Below, piece after piece: positions 41,452 to 44,680 of a DNA stretch of 44,680 bases. Both the position numbers and the translations under genes were made by a program. Source of the DNA: Candidatus Avelusimicrobium excrementipullorum (GTDB lineage: Bacteria; Elusimicrobiota; Elusimicrobia; Elusimicrobiales; Elusimicrobiaceae). The notes below the pieces were generated by a model, which did no database searches, was not told the DNA's origin, and saw nothing but the letters and a program-made list of their open reading frames with translations. The stretch is taken from positions 1 to 44,680 of the forward strand of contig DWVB01000033.1 in the NCBI GenBank assembly GCA_019120455.1. Direction: 5' to 3'. Each line of letters starts with the position of its first letter. The first letter of the stretch is position 1.

Positions 41452-43836
41452 TTATCTCAGCTCCGCCCCCGTTTTGGCTTTCAGGTTTTCCAGCAGCGCG
41501 TTAAAAGCCGCGTCTGTTTCCGCGTCCTTTAAGGTGCGGTCCGGCGCGGAGAAAGCCAGCGTAAACGTGACGCTTTTTTTGCCCTGCGGCAGGCGGTCCC
41601 CTTCGTATAAATCAATTAAATCAAAATGCAGGCCGACCGGCAGCGGCGTATTTTTCAGCACGTCCGCCACGGCGGCGTAAGGCACGGTTTTGTCCAGCAT
41701 GACGGACAGGTCGCGCAGCGACGGCGGGAAGGCCGTCACGGCCGCGGCGGGTTTAAACTGCTGGGCGGAAAAACCTTTTTCCAGCGGCTTTAACGCCAGT
41801 TCAAACGCCCAGACTTCGTTTTCTTTTACATCGCAGGATTTCAGGGCCAGCGGATGCACCGCGCCAAACACGCCGGCTTTTTTGCCGTTGACCAGCACGT
41901 CCATGCAAATTTTGGGGTGCATATACACCGGTGCGGAAGCGGACGGCGCAAAAGACACGCCTTCAAATCCTTCCAGCAGGCTTTGCATGACGCCTTTTAA
42001 GAAATAGAAATCCGGTTTTTCCCCGTTGGCTTTAAAGAAGGGCCGGTGGGTCAGACGTCCGCACAATACGCCGGAAACGGTGTAGGTTTCGGCGGGGAAG
42101 CCTTTAATCAGGGTAAACGTGCGCGTAGCTTCAAACAGGGCCAGGTCGCGGTTGCCGCGGCTTTGGTTAAAGGCGATGTTTTTCAGCAGTGCGGGCAGCA
42201 GGGTGGGGCGCATATAGTCCCAGCCTTTGGCCATGGCGTTTTTGATTTTGACGGCGTTTTTGGGGTCAAAGCCGAAATCTTTGAGTTCTTTTTCACCCAA
42301 AAAATCAATGTTTTTGCATTCGTAAAAACCCAGGCCGGCCAGCTTTTCGCTGAACAGCTCCAGCAAATCCACGCCTTTGGGATTGTCATTAAACTGTACA
42401 AAGGCGCGGCTTTCTCCGACCGGAATGCAGTCAAAACCCGCAAAACGCGCGGCTTCTTCGGCCAAATCCCAGCGGTGGTTTAGGTCACGCCGGTGCGTGG
42501 GAGCCTGAAACGTCCACTCGCTGCCGGAAGCGTCAAACTTCAGCGCCAGGCGCGAAAAAATGTCTTTGAGTTTATCTTCGGGGATATCCGCCCCCAGGAT
42601 ACCGTTAATCTGTGCGGGAGTAAAACGGACGACGGGGTTTTCATACGGCTGCGGATACACGTCGCGTATTTTGGACGGCGTGCCGCCGCAGGCGGCCACA
42701 AACAGTTCCGTGGCGCGTTTTAAGGCCAGCTCCGTCATGCCGATATCCGTGCCGCGTTCAAAGCGCTGGGACGAGTCGGAAGACACGGCATAGGTTTTGG
42801 AAGTTTTGTTGGTGGTCGGCGCGTCAAAATAAGCCGACTCAATAAAAATATCCGTGGTGTCGTCTTTAATGCCGGAATTTAACCCGCCCATGACGCCCGC
42901 CAGCGCGGTGGCTTTTTTATCGTCGCCGATCATCAGCGCGTTTTCGTCCAGCGTCAGTTCGCGCCCGTCCAGGAGGGTAAATTTTTCGCCTTTTTCGGCC
43001 CAGCGCACCACAATGGTATCGCCGTCAATTTCGTTTCTGTCAAACGCGTGCAGCGGCTGGCCCACCTCAAACATCACATAGTTGGTAACGTCCACCAGCG
43101 CATTTTTGGGGTTTAAGCCCATGGCTGACAGACGTTCCTGTATCAGTTCGGGGGACGGCGCATTTTTTACGCCGCGTATGATGCGGCCCGTATAGCGCTG
43201 GCAGCCCTGCGGGGCGCGTATGTCCACTTTTAGGCTTTCTCCTTCGCCGGCGTATTCTTTCGGTGCGGGCCATTTGACGGGTTTGTTCAGCAGGGCCGAC
43301 AGTTCGCGCGCCACGCCCAAATGGGACATCAAATCAGGGCGGTTGGATGTAATTTCCAAATCAAACAAAGCGTCCGATTTGCCGTAAAGCGTGCGTACGT
43401 CCGTGCCCAGCGGAATGTTTTCGTCCAGCACCAAAATGCCGCGTGCGCGGGTGCTGGTCAGGCCCAGCTCGTCGGAAGAGCAAATCATGCCTTCGCTGAC
43501 TACGCCGCGTATTTTGGCGGGGCCCAGTACGGTCTTGCCCAGCCGCGCACCCACGCGGGCCAGGGGGACTTTCTGCCCCACGGCCACATTTGGCGCGCCG
43601 CATACCACGCGCTGGGTTTTGCCGCCGCCCAAATCCAAATCCACCAAATGCAGGTGGTCGGAATTGGGGTGGTCTTCAATATGGGTGATTTGCGCGACGT
43701 TTACGCCTTCAAAGTCCGCGCCTTTTTTTTCTATGGACGCCACTTCTATGCCCAGCGAGGTCAGTTTCTGCGCCAGTTCTTCGGGCGTATCGTCCAGGTC
43801 AATGAAATCTTTCAGCCAGCTGTACAATATCTTCAT
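41452..43836 (-). CDS. pheT: Phenylalanyl-tRNA synthetase beta subunit
   Basis: The 794-residue beta subunit holds tRNA-binding and editing sites. In order: N-terminal EMAP-type tRNA-binding domain (VAQITHIEDHPNSDHLHLVD, about residues 47-66), B3/B4 editing domain (ITSNRPDLMSHLGVAREL; LVDVTNYVMFEVGQPLHAFD), B5, the catalytic-like core and a C-terminal anticodon-binding domain (PPSLRDLSVMLDKTVPY). pheS lies nine bases upstream. Length and domains are normal. Confidence 0.97.
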   Translation of the reverse strand: MKILYSWLKDFIDLDDTPEELAQKLTSLGIEVASIEKKGADFEGVNVAQITHIEDHPNSDHLHLVDLDLGGGKTQRVVCGAPNVAVGQKVPLARVGARLGKTVLGPAKIRGVVSEGMICSSDELGLTSTRARGILVLDENIPLGTDVRTLYGKSDALFDLEITSNRPDLMSHLGVARELSALLNKPVKWPAPKEYAGEGESLKVDIRAPQGCQRYTGRIIRGVKNAPSPELIQERLSAMGLNPKNALVDVTNYVMFEVGQPLHAFDRNEIDGDTIVVRWAEKGEKFTLLDGRELTLDENALMIGDDKKATALAGVMGGLNSGIKDDTTDIFIESAYFDAPTTNKTSKTYAVSSDSSQRFERGTDIGMTELALKRATELFVAACGGTPSKIRDVYPQPYENPVVRFTPAQINGILGADIPEDKLKDIFSRLALKFDASGSEWTFQAPTHRRDLNHRWDLAEEAARFAGFDCIPVGESRAFVQFNDNPKGVDLLELFSEKLAGLGFYECKNIDFLGEKELKDFGFDPKNAVKIKNAMAKGWDYMRPTLLPALLKNIAFNQSRGNRDLALFEATRTFTLIKGFPAETYTVSGVLCGRLTHRPFFKANGEKPDFYFLKGVMQSLLEGFEGVSFAPSASAPVYMHPKICMDVLVNGKKAGVFGAVHPLALKSCDVKENEVWAFELALKPLEKGFSAQQFKPAAAVTAFPPSLRDLSVMLDKTVPYAAVADVLKNTPLPVGLHFDLIDLYEGDRLPQGKKSVTFTLAFSAPDRTLKDAETDAAFNALLENLKAKTGAELR

Positions 43837-43845
43837 ATTTCTTCC

Positions 43846-44680
43846 TTAAAATTGGTTTAACAGGCGCAAATCGTTTTCGTAGAAAGCGCGGATATCGTTG
43901 ATGTTCATCATCATCATGGCCAGGCGTTCCACTCCCATGCCAAAGGCGTAACCGCTGTATTTTTCGGGGTCAATGCCGCAGTTTTTCAGCACATTGGGGT
44001 GCACCACGCCCGAGCCGAGCATTTCTATCCAGCCGCTGCCCTTGCAGATGTGGCAGCCCTTGCCGGCGCAGAATACGCATTTGACGTCCACTTCCGCGCT
44101 GGGTTCGGTAAACGGGAAAAAGGACGGGCGGAAGCGGATTTCCGTCTTGTCGCCCAGCAGCCCTTTCATAAAGGCGGACAAATCGCGTTTTAAATCTGCC
44201 ATGCTGACGTTTTTGTCCACATACAGCCCTTCAATCTGATGAAAAACAGGGCTGTGCGTGGCGTCCAGACTGTCATTGCGGAACACACGGCCCGGGGCCA
44301 TAATGCGCAGCGGCGGCTGGTGCTTTTCCATGAAACGGCTTTGCACATTGGACGTATGTGTGCGCAGCACCATGGACAGCGGACTGCCGGTTTGGGCAAA
44401 AAATGTGTCCTGCGCGTCGCGCGCGGGGTGGTGTTTGGGAATATTGAGCATGTCAAAATTGTGCTTTTCGTCCTCCACCCACGGCCCTTCAGCCCAGGTA
44501 AAGCCGAGTTTGGATAAAATATCCGTCATGCGCTTCTGGGCAATGGAAAGCGGGTGCCGCTTGCCGCAGGGAACGGGGCGCGCGGGCAGGGTTAAATCCA
44601 AGTCCACGCGGTTTAACTGTTCGTTGAGTTCCTGCGCGGCCAGCGCGGCGGTTTTTTCTTCCAGGGCACGGGTCAGCGCG
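43846..44680 (-). CDS. pheS: Phenylalanyl-tRNA synthetase alpha subunit (5' end beyond window)
   Basis: The catalytic alpha subunit. The coding frame is open to the window edge: beyond the ATG at 44607 it still reads ALTRALEEKTAALAAQELNE, so the true start is outside and about 60-90 residues are missing. Class II motif 2 lies in FRNDSLDATHSPVFHQIEGL; motif 3 in GYAFGMGVERLAMM. A cysteine-rich insert CVFCAGKGCHICKGSGW is as in many bacterial PheS and precedes IEMLGSGVVHPNVL. It is the first visible gene of the eight-gene minus-strand operon. Confidence 0.97.
   Translation of the reverse strand, partial: ALTRALEEKTAALAAQELNEQLNRVDLDLTLPARPVPCGKRHPLSIAQKRMTDILSKLGFTWAEGPWVEDEKHNFDMLNIPKHHPARDAQDTFFAQTGSPLSMVLRTHTSNVQSRFMEKHQPPLRIMAPGRVFRNDSLDATHSPVFHQIEGLYVDKNVSMADLKRDLSAFMKGLLGDKTEIRFRPSFFPFTEPSAEVDVKCVFCAGKGCHICKGSGWIEMLGSGVVHPNVLKNCGIDPEKYSGYAFGMGVERLAMMMMNINDIRAFYENDLRLLNQF

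Overview
The window reads as chromosomal DNA from a Gram-negative, anaerobic or microaerophilic bacterium of moderate G+C content. Envelope genes (kdsC for Kdo, two outer-membrane beta-barrels, lipoproteins) show an outer membrane. A superoxide reductase / flavodiiron protein / rubredoxin cassette points to an anaerobe that tolerates some oxygen. Gene content and gene order, including a lone type IV pilin-like gene and many small secreted proteins, fit Elusimicrobiota best. That assignment is inferred from gene content, not from a phylogeny. I see no mobile element, prophage, CRISPR array, tRNA or rRNA.

Layout. 1-1251: dnaA (minus, 3' end cut by the window edge), then an AT-rich gap with a perfect DnaA box, which is a candidate origin. 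1634-4189: oxygen and superoxide detoxification (dfx, flavodiiron protein, flavin reductase, rubredoxin), with a two-hairpin repeat element before the rubredoxin gene. 4324-8470: glycosyltransferase, lepB, parA and parB, with five parS-like palindromes and a second perfect DnaA box. 8471-9059: a convergent, gene-free gap full of palindromes. 9060-13308 (minus): DegT aminotransferase, MgtC-like protein, DUF1646 permease, outer-membrane protein and kdsC. 13379-17530 (plus): CsgG-like lipoprotein, small membrane protein, serS, TPR protein and outer-membrane protein. 17593-19046 (minus): a two-gene putrescine pathway. 19183-24220 (plus): M3 peptidase, type II pantothenate kinase, squalene/phytoene synthase-like protein and TPR protein. 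24369-26774 (minus): nusB-ligA. 27027-29468 (plus): three secreted proteins. 29540-30744: infC-rpmI-rplT. 30869-33330: rsmE, mtaB and a pilin-like protein. 33489-37116: glmU-prs-rplY-pth. 37386-44680 (minus): pheS-pheT-coiled coil-zapA-rarA-xseA-xseB-tlyA, a tight eight-gene operon.

Two patterns run through the region. First, many promoters have an extended -10 of the type TGCTAYAAT. In at least seven genes the -10 hexamer lies 6 or 7 bases before the start codon, which predicts leaderless mRNAs. Second, replication and segregation signals (dnaA, DnaA boxes, parAB, parS-like sites) sit within about 8.6 kb, as expected near a chromosome origin. The other genes are mostly housekeeping: translation, DNA repair, nucleotide and cell-wall precursors, and envelope.
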